Below are positions 43,028-52,658 of a stretch of DNA of 64,000 nt, piece after piece. Below the pieces are notes generated by a model. It searched no databases and was not told where the DNA came from. It was given only the letters and a program-made list of their open reading frames with translations. Source of the DNA: CAVIQK01 sp964613035. Lineage in GTDB: Bacteria; Bacillota; Clostridia; Christensenellales; DTU072. The number at the start of each line of letters is the position of its first letter. The stretch's first letter is position 1. The position numbers and the translations under genes were made by a program. Location: the NCBI GenBank assembly GCA_964613035.1, contig CAZTFQ010000007.1, positions 8,518 through 72,517 on the forward strand, in the 5' to 3' direction.

Positions 43028-45715
43028 ATGTTCAAGCTGATAAAAAGCACCAAGTCTCTCGTTTTAGTTTTTGTACTGGTAGTGATACTGGTTGCTTGTC
43101 AAGCCGTTTTCGAGCTGGCGCTTCCCGATTATATGAGCGATATCGTCAATTACGGCATATACGAGGACTACGAGCCTCTGTATAAGTATGCCGATATGGA
43201 ATGTCCGGAAGGATTCTCGATAGACGACGAAAAAGCCGCCACCGGCTACGACGTCTCCAGAATCCCGATTTTTTATATGAAAGACGGCTTTTCGACCGTC
43301 GATCTGAAAGAAGCCTATTCGGAATTGTACAACACGGATATTTCCGTTGAATTCAAAGACATCCGAGTTAAAGACAGCGAGGAATTGTTCAACGACGTTC
43401 TGATGCCGTTTTTTAACGCTCTGTCTCCTTTTCAGGGAGAGAAATATGCCGATATGAGTGAGAGTCGGCGAGAGGAATATAAAGACGTTCTGTCGATGCT
43501 ACTCGACGTGTCTACCGTAAAAGACACCGGCACTATCAATTACGATACGTTTTTAAGTTTGGAAAAAGATACGGAAGAAGCGGGAGAAGAATCCGGTCTG
43601 TGGGAAAACGACACCGTCAGGAAGCTTCTTGCGTCTTGCTTCAAGTGTATGAAACACAGCGAGTACGGCAACGTTATGCCCATCCCCGTGTCGGCTGACA
43701 GTATTACTGAAGACGGTAGCTGGAACGGTGACAAGTCGTCGTATCTGTCTGTAGACGAGTACGGTCACGCCCTCGACGACGATAAGGTCACGTACGTCTA
43801 CGACGAAGCGTCCGAGAGAGCGGCTTCCATGTACGACTACGAAATCATCATGTGCCACAGAGTGTTCGGATACGCTTATAAATATAAGGACGGCGAAAAG
43901 TGGGTGGACAACGTCTTGGGCACCAGCGTATCCACGGCGAAAGAACGCGCGGACAAATTCAACGCGGATCACGGAATAGACGTGTCGGAAAAAAATTGGT
44001 TCGAAAAGATTATAGACAATCTCTCTTTCACCAAGACGGAGAAAGAATCCGAAATCAATCCCGACGCCAAGACGTATGAAGATATGCTTATTCCCGACGG
44101 ACAGACCGTCCAGACGTCCGACTTCTCTTACATTCTCAGAAAAGGCGGACTGATGCTCCTGTTCGCATTCCTCGCACTCTCTACGGGCGTGACGGCGGCT
44201 TACGTCTCGGCAGATTACGTGGCACGGTTTTCTTCCTTCGTCAGAGAAAAGATATTCAATAAGGTGGACTCGTTTTCTTCGGGAGAGTACGACGACTTCA
44301 CCACGGCGTCTCTCATTACCCGCAGTACCAACGACGTCAATCAGATACAGAACATATTCCTTCTTATTTTAAGGACTGCCCTGGGCGCGCCGGTCACTAT
44401 CATAGGCGGATTGATTTTGTCTTTCCGCATCTCCGTCGATATGACGCTGGTCATCCTGTATCCGTTGCCCTTGCTGTTCATAGGCGCGTTCATCGCGGCA
44501 AAAATCGTCTTCCCGATATTCGACGTCATTCAGACAAAAGTAGACCGTCTGACCCTCATTATGAGAGAGAACCTCACCGGTATACGCGTTATACGTGCCT
44601 TCAACAAGCAGGAGAACGAAGAACGTCGATTCAAAGAAGTCAACGACAGCCTGACCAAGTCCGCCATTACGGTCAATCGTTGGACCGCTCTTATGGCTCC
44701 CGCGGTTACGGTGGCTATGAATATCACGGGGCTAGGAATTATCTACGTGGCGGCGTCGCTTATCGCGGATAATCAGAACATCAATATAGGCGAGATGCTG
44801 GCTATCCAGCAGTATATAGCTCTAACTATGACTGCTCTGGTTATGCTTGCGGTCGTCCTCGTAATGTACCCCAGAGCCGCCACCAGCGCCAAGCGTATCA
44901 ACGAAGTTTTGGAGACGCCTCTTTCCGTACGTAACAAAACGGAACTTTTGCCCGAACTTACGGAATGCGGCAAGGTGGAGTTTAAGAACGTCTCGTTCAA
45001 ATATTCCGAATCGGCGTCCGAATATATACTTAAAGATATATCTTTCGTCGCGGAGAAGGGCAAGACGACCGCAATAGTAGGCGGCACGGGCTCCGGTAAG
45101 TCGAGCGTCGTCGGACTTATCCCCAGAATGTACGACGTCACGGAGGGCGAAGTATTGTTGGACGGCGTGAGAGTGGACGAGATGCCCTTAGACGAGTTGA
45201 GAGCCCGTATAGGTTACGTTCCGCAAAAGGCAATGCTCTTTTCCGGTACTATCAGAGATAATATCAAATTCGGCAAGAAGGACGCCACCGACGACGAAAT
45301 ATGGCACGCTCTCGCCATAGCGCAATCGGAGCAATTCGTCCGAGAAAAATCGGGCGAACTGGACGCGGTCGTGGAGCAGGGCGGACAAAACTTCTCGGGC
45401 GGACAAAAGCAACGTCTATCCATTGCCCGTGCGGTGGTGAGGAAGCCGGAAGTGTTCGTTTTCGACGACAGCTTTTCCGCACTCGATTTTCTTACCGACA
45501 GGAAGTTAAGGACGGCTCTTAAAGAAATCACGTCGGAGTCCGCCGTCATAATCATCGCGCAGAGAATAGGCACCGTTCTCGACGCGGACAACATCATAGT
45601 TATGGACAACGGCAGAATAGTTGACGCGGGACGTCACGAAGAGCTCCTTCGTCGATGCTCCGTCTATCGGGATATCTGCTTGTCTCAAATGAGTAAGGAG
45701 GAGTTGGGGTTGTAA
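43028..45715 (+). CDS. ABC exporter half-transporter with large extracellular insert
   Basis: 895 residues, against about 580 for the family. After membrane helix 1 (residues 11-35) comes an insert of about 320 residues (42 to about 365), rich in acidic residues and tyrosine, before helix 2; by topology it lies outside. The ATPase domain has Walker A GGTGSGKS (about 684), signature FSGGQ (about 789) and a Walker B ending FDDSF, so the catalytic glutamate is aspartate. This marks it as the subunit with the degenerate site in a heterodimer with the next gene. Cargo unknown; peptides or lipids are typical. Confidence 0.9.
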   Translation: MFKLIKSTKSLVLVFVLVVILVACQAVFELALPDYMSDIVNYGIYEDYEPLYKYADMECPEGFSIDDEKAATGYDVSRIPIFYMKDGFSTVDLKEAYSELYNTDISVEFKDIRVKDSEELFNDVLMPFFNALSPFQGEKYADMSESRREEYKDVLSMLLDVSTVKDTGTINYDTFLSLEKDTEEAGEESGLWENDTVRKLLASCFKCMKHSEYGNVMPIPVSADSITEDGSWNGDKSSYLSVDEYGHALDDDKVTYVYDEASERAASMYDYEIIMCHRVFGYAYKYKDGEKWVDNVLGTSVSTAKERADKFNADHGIDVSEKNWFEKIIDNLSFTKTEKESEINPDAKTYEDMLIPDGQTVQTSDFSYILRKGGLMLLFAFLALSTGVTAAYVSADYVARFSSFVREKIFNKVDSFSSGEYDDFTTASLITRSTNDVNQIQNIFLLILRTALGAPVTIIGGLILSFRISVDMTLVILYPLPLLFIGAFIAAKIVFPIFDVIQTKVDRLTLIMRENLTGIRVIRAFNKQENEERRFKEVNDSLTKSAITVNRWTALMAPAVTVAMNITGLGIIYVAASLIADNQNINIGEMLAIQQYIALTMTALVMLAVVLVMYPRAATSAKRINEVLETPLSVRNKTELLPELTECGKVEFKNVSFKYSESASEYILKDISFVAEKGKTTAIVGGTGSGKSSVVGLIPRMYDVTEGEVLLDGVRVDEMPLDELRARIGYVPQKAMLFSGTIRDNIKFGKKDATDDEIWHALAIAQSEQFVREKSGELDAVVEQGGQNFSGGQKQRLSIARAVVRKPEVFVFDDSFSALDFLTDRKLRTALKEITSESAVIIIAQRIGTVLDADNIIVMDNGRIVDAGRHEELLRRCSVYRDICLSQMSKEELGL

Positions 45716-47559
45716 TGGAAGAACGCGATTATCGGCAACAACAGAACTCCGGCTTCGATATAGCCTCTTCGCTAGGAGTTAATACCGGAGAGCATAAGCA
45801 GGTGCAGAAAGCTAACAATTTCTTAGGTACTTTTAAGAAGCTCCTCGTGTATTTGCGCCCCGAGACGGGCGTCCTTATAGCAATGGTGCTACTTGCCGCC
45901 GCGTCGGCGGTGTTTGCCATCTGGGTACCGGAAATCAATAAGAAAATAACCAATCATCTCGTGGACAGCATACAATATTTCCGCGACGTCGATATGAGCT
46001 TCGTATTAGAGATAATTCTTACGGGCGGCGTGCTGTATTTTCTGTCCGCTCTGGCGCAACTGGTTGCGGCTATGCTGGCGGCGAGTATGTCTCAGCGCGT
46101 CGTAAGACGTATGCGTAACGATATCCGCGACAAGTACGACCGCGTTGCGCTCAAGTATTTCGACGGAACGGCGACCGGAGACAATCTGTCGAGAATAACC
46201 AATGACGTTGAATTGGTTTCCGTCACCCTTCAGGATACTATCAATCAGATAATATCGGGTTTCATGACGATAGTGGGAGTGCTGGTGATGATGTTCCGCA
46301 TGGACTGGGTTCTGGCGCTTATTACAGTCGCTACGGTCCCCGTCTACGCTCTGATAACGGCATTGATAGTCAAGCGTAGCGAAAAGGAGTTCGCCCGTCA
46401 GCAAAAGTATCTCGGGGAACTCAACGGTCATATAGAAGAAATGTACGCCGGACATACCGTCATCGCCCTGTACGATATGCACGACGAATCCAAGAAAAAA
46501 TACGCCGATATCAACGGAAATCTGGAGAAAAGTACGAAAAAAGCCCAGTTTTTAGGCGGAACGGTCCTCCCCGCGATGAGATTCGTCAACAACTTCAACT
46601 ACGTCCTCATATGCGTCCTGGGGGCAATAAGAGCAGGACAAAACAAAATAACCGTCGGCGATATTCAGGCTTTTATATCGTATATCAAGCAGTTTTCTAC
46701 GCCGATAGAAAACATCGCCAATATCTCCAATACTATCCAGACCGCGATTGCGGCTGCCGAGAGAGTTTTCGAGGTGCTGGAGCTGGAAGAAATGATTCCC
46801 GACAAGGAAAATTCTCTCACCGTGGCAGGAGTGAAAGGCGACGTCGAAATGGAGCACGTCCGCTTCGGGTACGTGAAAGATTGCGAGCTTATTACCGATA
46901 TGAACATATCCGTCAAAAGCGGCGAGTCCGTAGCCATAGTAGGTCCTACCGGCGCGGGAAAAACGACTATCGTCAACCTTCTGATGCGCTTTTACGAAAT
47001 AGACGGCGGCTCTATCAAGATAGACGGCACGGACATTAGAGAGTATTCGCGTAACGACCTCATGAGCCTGTACGGAATGGTTTTGCAGGACACCTGGCTA
47101 TTCAACGGCACGGTTGCGGAAAACATCGCCTACGGCGCGGAAAACGCGACCAGAGAAGACGTCGAGAGAGCCGCGAAAGAAGCCTATGCTCACAACTTCA
47201 TTATGCAGATGGAGAATGGCTACGACACCGTTCTGACGGAAGACGCCACCAATATATCCGCAGGACAGAGACAACTTCTCACCATCGCCAGAGCCATTTT
47301 GAAGAATCCTAAGATCATCATTCTCGACGAGGCTACCTCCGCCGTCGATACCCGTACGGAAGTCTACGTCCAAAAAGCCATGCTCAAGATGATGGAAGGC
47401 AGGACGTCCTTCGTCATCGCGCACCGCCTCTCCACGATAATAGGATCTAAGCAAATATTGGTGATGAAAGACGGCGACGTCGTCGAAGTAGGCAATCATT
47501 CCGAGTTGATGAAAAAAGACGGCTTTTATAAGACTCTCTACGAATCTCAATTCAATTAA
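45715..47559 (+). CDS. ABC exporter half-transporter, catalytic partner
   Basis: 614 residues, normal size; starts in a TAATG overlap with the partner gene. Six membrane helices, then an ATPase domain with Walker A GPTGAGKTT (about 410), signature ISAGQ (about 513, alanine for the second position glycine) and an intact Walker B IIILDEATS. Its signature would serve the partner's degenerate site, while its own Walker B glutamate pairs with the partner's normal SGGQ. This is the standard split of heterodimeric exporters. Confidence 0.92.
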   Translation: MEERDYRQQQNSGFDIASSLGVNTGEHKQVQKANNFLGTFKKLLVYLRPETGVLIAMVLLAAASAVFAIWVPEINKKITNHLVDSIQYFRDVDMSFVLEIILTGGVLYFLSALAQLVAAMLAASMSQRVVRRMRNDIRDKYDRVALKYFDGTATGDNLSRITNDVELVSVTLQDTINQIISGFMTIVGVLVMMFRMDWVLALITVATVPVYALITALIVKRSEKEFARQQKYLGELNGHIEEMYAGHTVIALYDMHDESKKKYADINGNLEKSTKKAQFLGGTVLPAMRFVNNFNYVLICVLGAIRAGQNKITVGDIQAFISYIKQFSTPIENIANISNTIQTAIAAAERVFEVLELEEMIPDKENSLTVAGVKGDVEMEHVRFGYVKDCELITDMNISVKSGESVAIVGPTGAGKTTIVNLLMRFYEIDGGSIKIDGTDIREYSRNDLMSLYGMVLQDTWLFNGTVAENIAYGAENATREDVERAAKEAYAHNFIMQMENGYDTVLTEDATNISAGQRQLLTIARAILKNPKIIILDEATSAVDTRTEVYVQKAMLKMMEGRTSFVIAHRLSTIIGSKQILVMKDGDVVEVGNHSELMKKDGFYKTLYESQFN

Positions 47560-47596
47560 AGCGCAAAAACCTCAAAAAATCCGCAAAAATAAAAAG

Positions 47597-47625
47597 AAAC
47601 ACTCAGGAATGCCTGAGTGTTTTTT
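47597..47625 (+). terminator. Intrinsic terminator of the exporter operon
   Basis: Perfect 11-bp stem AAACACTCAGG with CCTGAGTGTTT and a 4-base loop, then a T-run. Confidence 0.93.
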
Positions 47626-48084
47626 GACGAAACTAAGTTCGTCTGTTCTGCCATTTTCATGACAGAAACTAAGGGGGAAGGACAAATTATCTTCAGTATA
47701 GAGACTATTCCTTAAAATAAACTTAAAAACACCTCCCTCGTAAGAATTTAACGCAGAAGTTTTTCCGTTTTTCCGAGCTGTTTTCGGGTCTGGTTTTTAC
47801 GGTGTCTATAACGTCCGTAAAATTGTAGGTTAAGATGATTCTATCGGGATAATAAAAATGCGGCACACAAGCACGCTTCCCACACTCACTACGTAAACTT
47901 TATAGTTGCTTTTAGATACATAAAAAAACTAAAATTCTATTGAAAAGAAGCATTAACATGACGTATAAAAATTATGACATTCGCCGAAGAGATTTTTATA
48001 CATATAACGTTCGAGCCCCCTTGATTGGGCAAGACGTACGTGGCGTAATCCAAATATTTCCTAAATTATTCACAATTTTTAATA
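47626..48084. other. Gene-poor AT-rich spacer with several hairpins
   Basis: No convincing gene in either strand. Small inverted repeats follow each other: GACGAA/TTCGTC (47626-47643), TTCTGCCAT/ATGACAGAA (47646-47667, one mismatch) and TTTTACGG/CCGTAAAA (47795-47822). The sequence ACTAAG occurs after each of the first two left arms. It marks the border between housekeeping genes and the second glycan locus. Confidence 0.5.
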
Positions 48085-48113
48085 TTGATTTTACTAGCTT
48101 TGTCGGCTATAAT
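48085..48113 (+). promoter_or_regulatory. Predicted sigma-A promoter of the second AraC gene
   Basis: TTGATT at 48085-48090 and a perfect TATAAT at 48108-48113, 17-base spacer, 20 bases before the start codon. Confidence 0.72.
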
Positions 48114-48133
48114 TAAATAAAAAGAGATTGTTT

Positions 48134-48988
48134 ATGAGACCGTATGTCAGATTTGCCATGCACGATACAATTAACAAAAATTGGCATTTGTCACGTGCAA
48201 TATGGGACTACGAAATCATCTATATAGCCGACGGCTCGATGATAGTAGAAGTCGAGAAAAACAAGTATGTCGCAAAACAAGGCGATATAATCTTTTTGCG
48301 CCCCGACGTGCATCATATACTTAAGAGCGGCAGCGACTCCACTCAACAGCCTCACGTGCACTTCGATTTTTACGAGGACGACATGTCCCCTATAATCCCC
48401 GTCTCGCTCAAGCCTAAGAAGAATATGACCCCGGAGGAAAAGAGATTCTTCCGCAACGACGATTTGGCTGCAATCGGAGCGGATTTTCCTACGGTTATGT
48501 CTCTACACGACCACGTGACGGTCCGCAATCTTCTGTATAGGATAATCGATGAATTCCGATTAAAAATGCCCTATTCTCAATCATATATGCAGGCGCTCCT
48601 TCTTGAGATGATAGTTACTATTCAACGCAGCTATACGGCGTCCAAGCAAGGACTCAGCCGAGAGCATATTATCGCATTCGACAGAATTAAGAAATATATA
48701 AGAGACAACGTCGATCGCAATATATCGGTAGACGAGCTGGCAGGGCTTACTTTCCTAAGTAAGTATCATTTCATCAGAGTCTTCACTGCGCACTTCGAAG
48801 CCACCCCTCATAAATATATAACCACGTTGAGAGTGGAGCGCGCTAAAGAACTATTGCTATACGACTCATTCCTTACGGTAGGGGACGTCGCCGCTAAAAT
48901 GGACTTTGACTCTCAGCAGACCTTTTCCGCTTGGTTTAAGAAAAACACATCTTTATCGCCTCTCGATTATCGCCGATTGCACAAATAG
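48134..48988 (+). CDS. AraC-family transcriptional regulator with cupin sensor
   Basis: 284 residues from ATG 48134; the in-frame TTG two codons upstream is possible but not needed. The N-terminal cupin (about 20-110) has YEIIYIADGSMIVEVE, GDIIFLRPDVHH and HVHFDFY. The C-terminal 100 residues carry two helix-turn-helix units (SVDELAGLTFLSKYHFIRVF and VGDVAAKMDFDSQQTFSAWF). It has its own promoter and stands just upstream of the second sugar locus, so it most likely controls it. The ribosome binding site is weak (AAGAGA). Confidence 0.92.
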   Translation: MRPYVRFAMHDTINKNWHLSRAIWDYEIIYIADGSMIVEVEKNKYVAKQGDIIFLRPDVHHILKSGSDSTQQPHVHFDFYEDDMSPIIPVSLKPKKNMTPEEKRFFRNDDLAAIGADFPTVMSLHDHVTVRNLLYRIIDEFRLKMPYSQSYMQALLLEMIVTIQRSYTASKQGLSREHIIAFDRIKKYIRDNVDRNISVDELAGLTFLSKYHFIRVFTAHFEATPHKYITTLRVERAKELLLYDSFLTVGDVAAKMDFDSQQTFSAWFKKNTSLSPLDYRRLHK

Positions 48989-49085
48989 CAATTTTTACTA
49001 AAAAATAAAACAACTTTTAATATTCAATAATCCTCTCTAATTGTTTTAAACTAATCTTGAAGATTATACGGGAGGTTTTTTTGTT

Positions 49086-50735
49086 ATGAAAAAAGCATTT
49101 TCGATATTGCTATGCTTGATTTTGATTACATCGGCATGTCTTTGCATGGCGGCTTGCGTAGAGTCAGACCCAGAAGGCGTCACGACAATCAAAATGTCCG
49201 TCGTCTGGAACGGTCTCTCCTATATGGACCCCGACTCGGACGATAATCGCATCGCAGGTATTATGCAAGAGAAGACCGGGGTCAAACTCGACGTCAAGTG
49301 GGTCAACGGCACGGAAAACGAGCAACTCGTCCGTATTTTTAGTACGGGTCGTAATATGCCCGACGTAATCATGGCTCCTTACTGGGGTGGCGGCGACGCT
49401 TGCAGCGACACTATAAGGAAGGCGGCTCGCGACGGACTCATCGTGCCTCTTGACGAGATGATAGCCGAGTACGCGCCCAATCTTGAAGGCGCCTACACAA
49501 CGGGTGTAGCAACCAGCTTTATCGAAAATGAACTTTCCGCGGAAGAATTCGGCGGTAAAAAGTATATCATTCCTATGCATACGCCTAAGAATACCGACGA
49601 ATATCAGAATTGGGGTTATACCGTATATTGCCGTAAGGATATATTAGAAGCCCTCGACGTCGATCCCTCTTCGATTACTTCGTCCGAAGCCGTCTACGAG
49701 CTGGCTAAGAAGATTAAGGCGGGCAACTTCACCGATATCAACGGCAATTCCATTATCCCCGCGTCTTGCTGGGCCAACGGATACGGTGCGGAGTGCTATA
49801 TGAATAGTTACAGAACGCACAATATAACCAACGTCGTAGACAAGGGCGATCATTATGAGTGGTCGGCAATGCAGGACAACGTGGAGGAAGAAGTCCTCTT
49901 TATGCAGAAGATGATATCCGAGGGACTCTTTGACAAGACGGCTTTCTCTCACAACGAGACGACTGCTCTATCCAAGCACGTGACAGGAGGAGTAGGGCTG
50001 ACCGCAACTCAATATCCTTATATTAAGAAGAATCTTGAAAACACCCTCTACGCAACCAATCCCGAGATGGAGTACGTCCCCCTCGGACCGATTCTCGACG
50101 CCAACGGCAACGCTTATATGCCTAATACCGTCTATGAAGAAGGCGGCTATTACGGATTTGCCGTGCTGATGGTATCTAAGGATTGCTCGGAAGAGAAGCT
50201 CGTCGCATTGATGAAATATCTCGACTATATCAATAGCGAAGAAGGTATGCTCCTTGCGTATCTGGGAGAAGAGGGAGTAGATTACTATGTAACCGACGAC
50301 GGCGAGTATCGTATGACGGATGAGTTTTTTGCCAACGAAGCTCTCGATCCCGATTACGCATACAATCAAGGTATAGACTCTTACTTCACGTTCGGCTGCT
50401 CCGGAGTGCCGTTCAATACTTTCGAGAGAGCTCGAGCCGAGACAGAAGACCTGACTTATAAGACGGTCAAAGAGATGTATCCCGTAGTGGAGAAGTCCGG
50501 CAGGCGCGCCAGCTCGTGGGACGACGACTTCGAAGATATCGATTATTTGCACGGCATACTCGAGACCATAGATTACTCGCTCACTATCCAGAGCGCATAT
50601 TGTGCCTCAACGTCTACGGAAGCTCTAAAAAAACTCAACGATTATCGTAGCGCTATTCGGAGCAAAGGCTATCTCGACGCCTATCTCGGGTGGTTGTACG
50701 CTAAGATAAGCGCGTCCAACGATATACTCTTCTGA
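49086..50735 (+). CDS. Oligosaccharide ABC transporter binding lipoprotein, LplA/YtcQ type
   Basis: 549 residues. Signal peptide with lipobox MAAC, lipid cysteine 24. Its size and motifs (IMQEKTGVKLDVKWVNGTENEQL, MPDVIMAPYWGG, VPLDEMIAEYAPNL, DYINSEEGMLLAYLGEEGVDY) match the LplA/YtcQ family, which captures large plant or host oligosaccharides for LplB/LplC-type permeases, encoded next. GGGAGG precedes ATG. It is the first gene of the second glycan locus. Confidence 0.92.
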   Translation: MKKAFSILLCLILITSACLCMAACVESDPEGVTTIKMSVVWNGLSYMDPDSDDNRIAGIMQEKTGVKLDVKWVNGTENEQLVRIFSTGRNMPDVIMAPYWGGGDACSDTIRKAARDGLIVPLDEMIAEYAPNLEGAYTTGVATSFIENELSAEEFGGKKYIIPMHTPKNTDEYQNWGYTVYCRKDILEALDVDPSSITSSEAVYELAKKIKAGNFTDINGNSIIPASCWANGYGAECYMNSYRTHNITNVVDKGDHYEWSAMQDNVEEEVLFMQKMISEGLFDKTAFSHNETTALSKHVTGGVGLTATQYPYIKKNLENTLYATNPEMEYVPLGPILDANGNAYMPNTVYEEGGYYGFAVLMVSKDCSEEKLVALMKYLDYINSEEGMLLAYLGEEGVDYYVTDDGEYRMTDEFFANEALDPDYAYNQGIDSYFTFGCSGVPFNTFERARAETEDLTYKTVKEMYPVVEKSGRRASSWDDDFEDIDYLHGILETIDYSLTIQSAYCASTSTEALKKLNDYRSAIRSKGYLDAYLGWLYAKISASNDILF

Positions 50736-50737
50736 TT

Positions 50738-51703
50738 ATGATCAACGTAGGAAGAATTAAAAAGGCAGGAGTAATGCTCCGCCTGGAAAACCTCGGCAGA
50801 AGCATAATGAAGTACAGACATCTGTATCTCTTCTTGTTGCCTGCCGTAGTGTGGTTCTTTGTGTTTTGTTATATCCCGATGGGCGGATTGGTACTGGTCT
50901 TCAAGGACTACTCGTTCTCCAAGGGCGTCCTCGGTTCCGAGTGGGAAGAGCCTTTGTTGAAAAACTTCGAGTTGTTCTTCAACATGCCCGAGCTCGGCAC
51001 TATGGTGACCAATACCATATATATTGCGCTCATACGTCTGGCACTCTTCCCCGCTCCGATAATATTAGCGATAATGCTCAACGAGGTCAAGAATCCCGTC
51101 TTCAAGAAATTTATCCAGACGGTATCGTACTTTCCCTTTTTCATATCTTGGGTCATCGTCGCCTCGATGCTGGAGCAGTTGCTCACTCCGTACGGTAGCG
51201 GAGGTCCTCTCTACCATATGTTGCAACTCTTCTCCGGTAGTAGCGAAATCAAATATTATATGGTGGACAAGCCGTACTTCTATCCGCTTGTCGTAGTAAC
51301 CTATCTATGGAAGACGGTCGGATGGAACTCCATCGTATACCTCGCGTCCATATCCAATATAGATCCGACGCTCTTCGAAGCAGCCGAGATAGACGGTTGT
51401 AGCAGATTCAGAGTTATACGCAAAGTTATTTTGCCTCATTTAAAACCGACGATTATATTGCTATTCGTCATGGCTCTCGGCTCTATTATGTCGGCGGGAT
51501 TCGAGCAGATATATTTTCTTCAGACTCCCTCCAACTACGACTATAGCAACGTACTCGACGTCTGGGTAGTCAAATACGGTCTGGAGCAAGGCAAGTATGC
51601 CCTTGCCGCCGTGGCGGGACTGTTCCAGGGACTGATAGGATTGATATTTATAGTAGTCGGCAATACGGTCGTCAAGAAGATCGGAGGTACGTCGCTATGG
51701 TAA
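50738..51703 (+). CDS. ABC transporter permease, LplB type
   Basis: 321 residues, two bases after the binding-protein gene. Six membrane segments; the first is YLFLLPAVVWFFVFCYIPMGGLVLVFKDYSF, a strong LplB/YtcP-family marker. The ATPase-docking EAA loop is EAAEIDGCSRFRVIRKVILP. A second in-frame ATG at 50774 would still leave a full transporter domain, so the first 12 residues are uncertain. Confidence 0.92.
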   Translation: MINVGRIKKAGVMLRLENLGRSIMKYRHLYLFLLPAVVWFFVFCYIPMGGLVLVFKDYSFSKGVLGSEWEEPLLKNFELFFNMPELGTMVTNTIYIALIRLALFPAPIILAIMLNEVKNPVFKKFIQTVSYFPFFISWVIVASMLEQLLTPYGSGGPLYHMLQLFSGSSEIKYYMVDKPYFYPLVVVTYLWKTVGWNSIVYLASISNIDPTLFEAAEIDGCSRFRVIRKVILPHLKPTIILLFVMALGSIMSAGFEQIYFLQTPSNYDYSNVLDVWVVKYGLEQGKYALAAVAGLFQGLIGLIFIVVGNTVVKKIGGTSLW

Positions 51704-52626
51704 ATTCCCGAATTAAACCCAAAAGACTATTCAAGCCGTCGCTACCTAAAAAACGGACCTCTCCCGGGGAGAAAGTCTTTTCCGCAATCAACGCTATCCT
51801 TTTGATAGGACTCGCAGTCACGATGATATATCCGATGTATTACATCATTATATTGTCCTTCAACGACGGCGCCGACGCGCTCAAAGGCGGTATATGGCTC
51901 TTCCCGAGAGTGTTTACTCTCGATAATTACAAGACGGTCTTCGCCAACGAACAGCTATTGACGGCTTTCGGCATATCGGTAGCAAGGACAGTCATCGGCA
52001 CTATCGTATCGGTAATATTGATAGCGATGATGGCGTATGCACTGGCAATCAAAGAGCTGCCGGGGAGAAAAACGTTCAACAAGTTTTTCTTCTTCACGAC
52101 GATATTCTCCGGCGGAATGATCCCCATGATCAGCTTGCTCAACAAGCTGGACCTGTTGGATAATCCTCTGGTCTATATTTTGCCGGCAATATACTCGTTT
52201 TATAATATGTTGCTTATGAGGACGTCTTTCGAAGCCACCCCGAAAGCATTGAGAGAAGCCGCTCTTATGGACGGCGTCAGCGAATGGAAAATATTCTTTA
52301 AGGTGTATATGCCGCTCAACAAGCCCGTCATCGCAACTGTCGCGCTTTTTACGGCGGTTTTCCATTGGAACGACTGGTTTGCAGGTAGCTACTATATCTC
52401 TACCGACTGGATGAAACCTGCCGCGACTATCCTTCAAGAGATGCTTCAAGAAGCACTCGGCAACTTGAACAATGCCAGTGCCACTGGCGGCGCAGCAGTG
52501 ACAACCACCGCGCAGACTCTCCAGATGGCTTTCGTCGTGGTTATTACCTTCCCGATAATGGTCGTGTATCCCTTTTTGCAGAAGTATTTTACAAAAGGCG
52601 CCGTTGTAGGCTCCATCAAAGAATAA
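51697..52626 (+). CDS. ABC transporter permease, LplC/YtcP type
   Basis: 309 residues, overlapping the preceding permease by seven bases. Family markers are the early LIGLAVTMIYPMYYIIILSFN segment, DALKGGIWLFPRVFTLDNYKTVF and the EAA loop REAALMDGVSEWKIFFKVYMPL. No ATPase gene is next to the pair; the MsmK-type gene at 58631 in the same cluster is the obvious partner. Confidence 0.93.
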   Translation: MVNSRIKPKRLFKPSLPKKRTSPGEKVFSAINAILLIGLAVTMIYPMYYIIILSFNDGADALKGGIWLFPRVFTLDNYKTVFANEQLLTAFGISVARTVIGTIVSVILIAMMAYALAIKELPGRKTFNKFFFFTTIFSGGMIPMISLLNKLDLLDNPLVYILPAIYSFYNMLLMRTSFEATPKALREAALMDGVSEWKIFFKVYMPLNKPVIATVALFTAVFHWNDWFAGSYYISTDWMKPAATILQEMLQEALGNLNNASATGGAAVTTTAQTLQMAFVVVITFPIMVVYPFLQKYFTKGAVVGSIKE

Positions 52627-52658
52627 CAATCAACCTTAGAAAAAACAAGGAGGTTTTT

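Noticed and set aside
48009..48020. GTTCGAGCCCCC, resembling the T-arm of a tRNA and so a possible integration site
   Set aside because: No complementary T-stem, acceptor stem or anticodon arm surrounds it and no second copy is seen at the far side of region 5.
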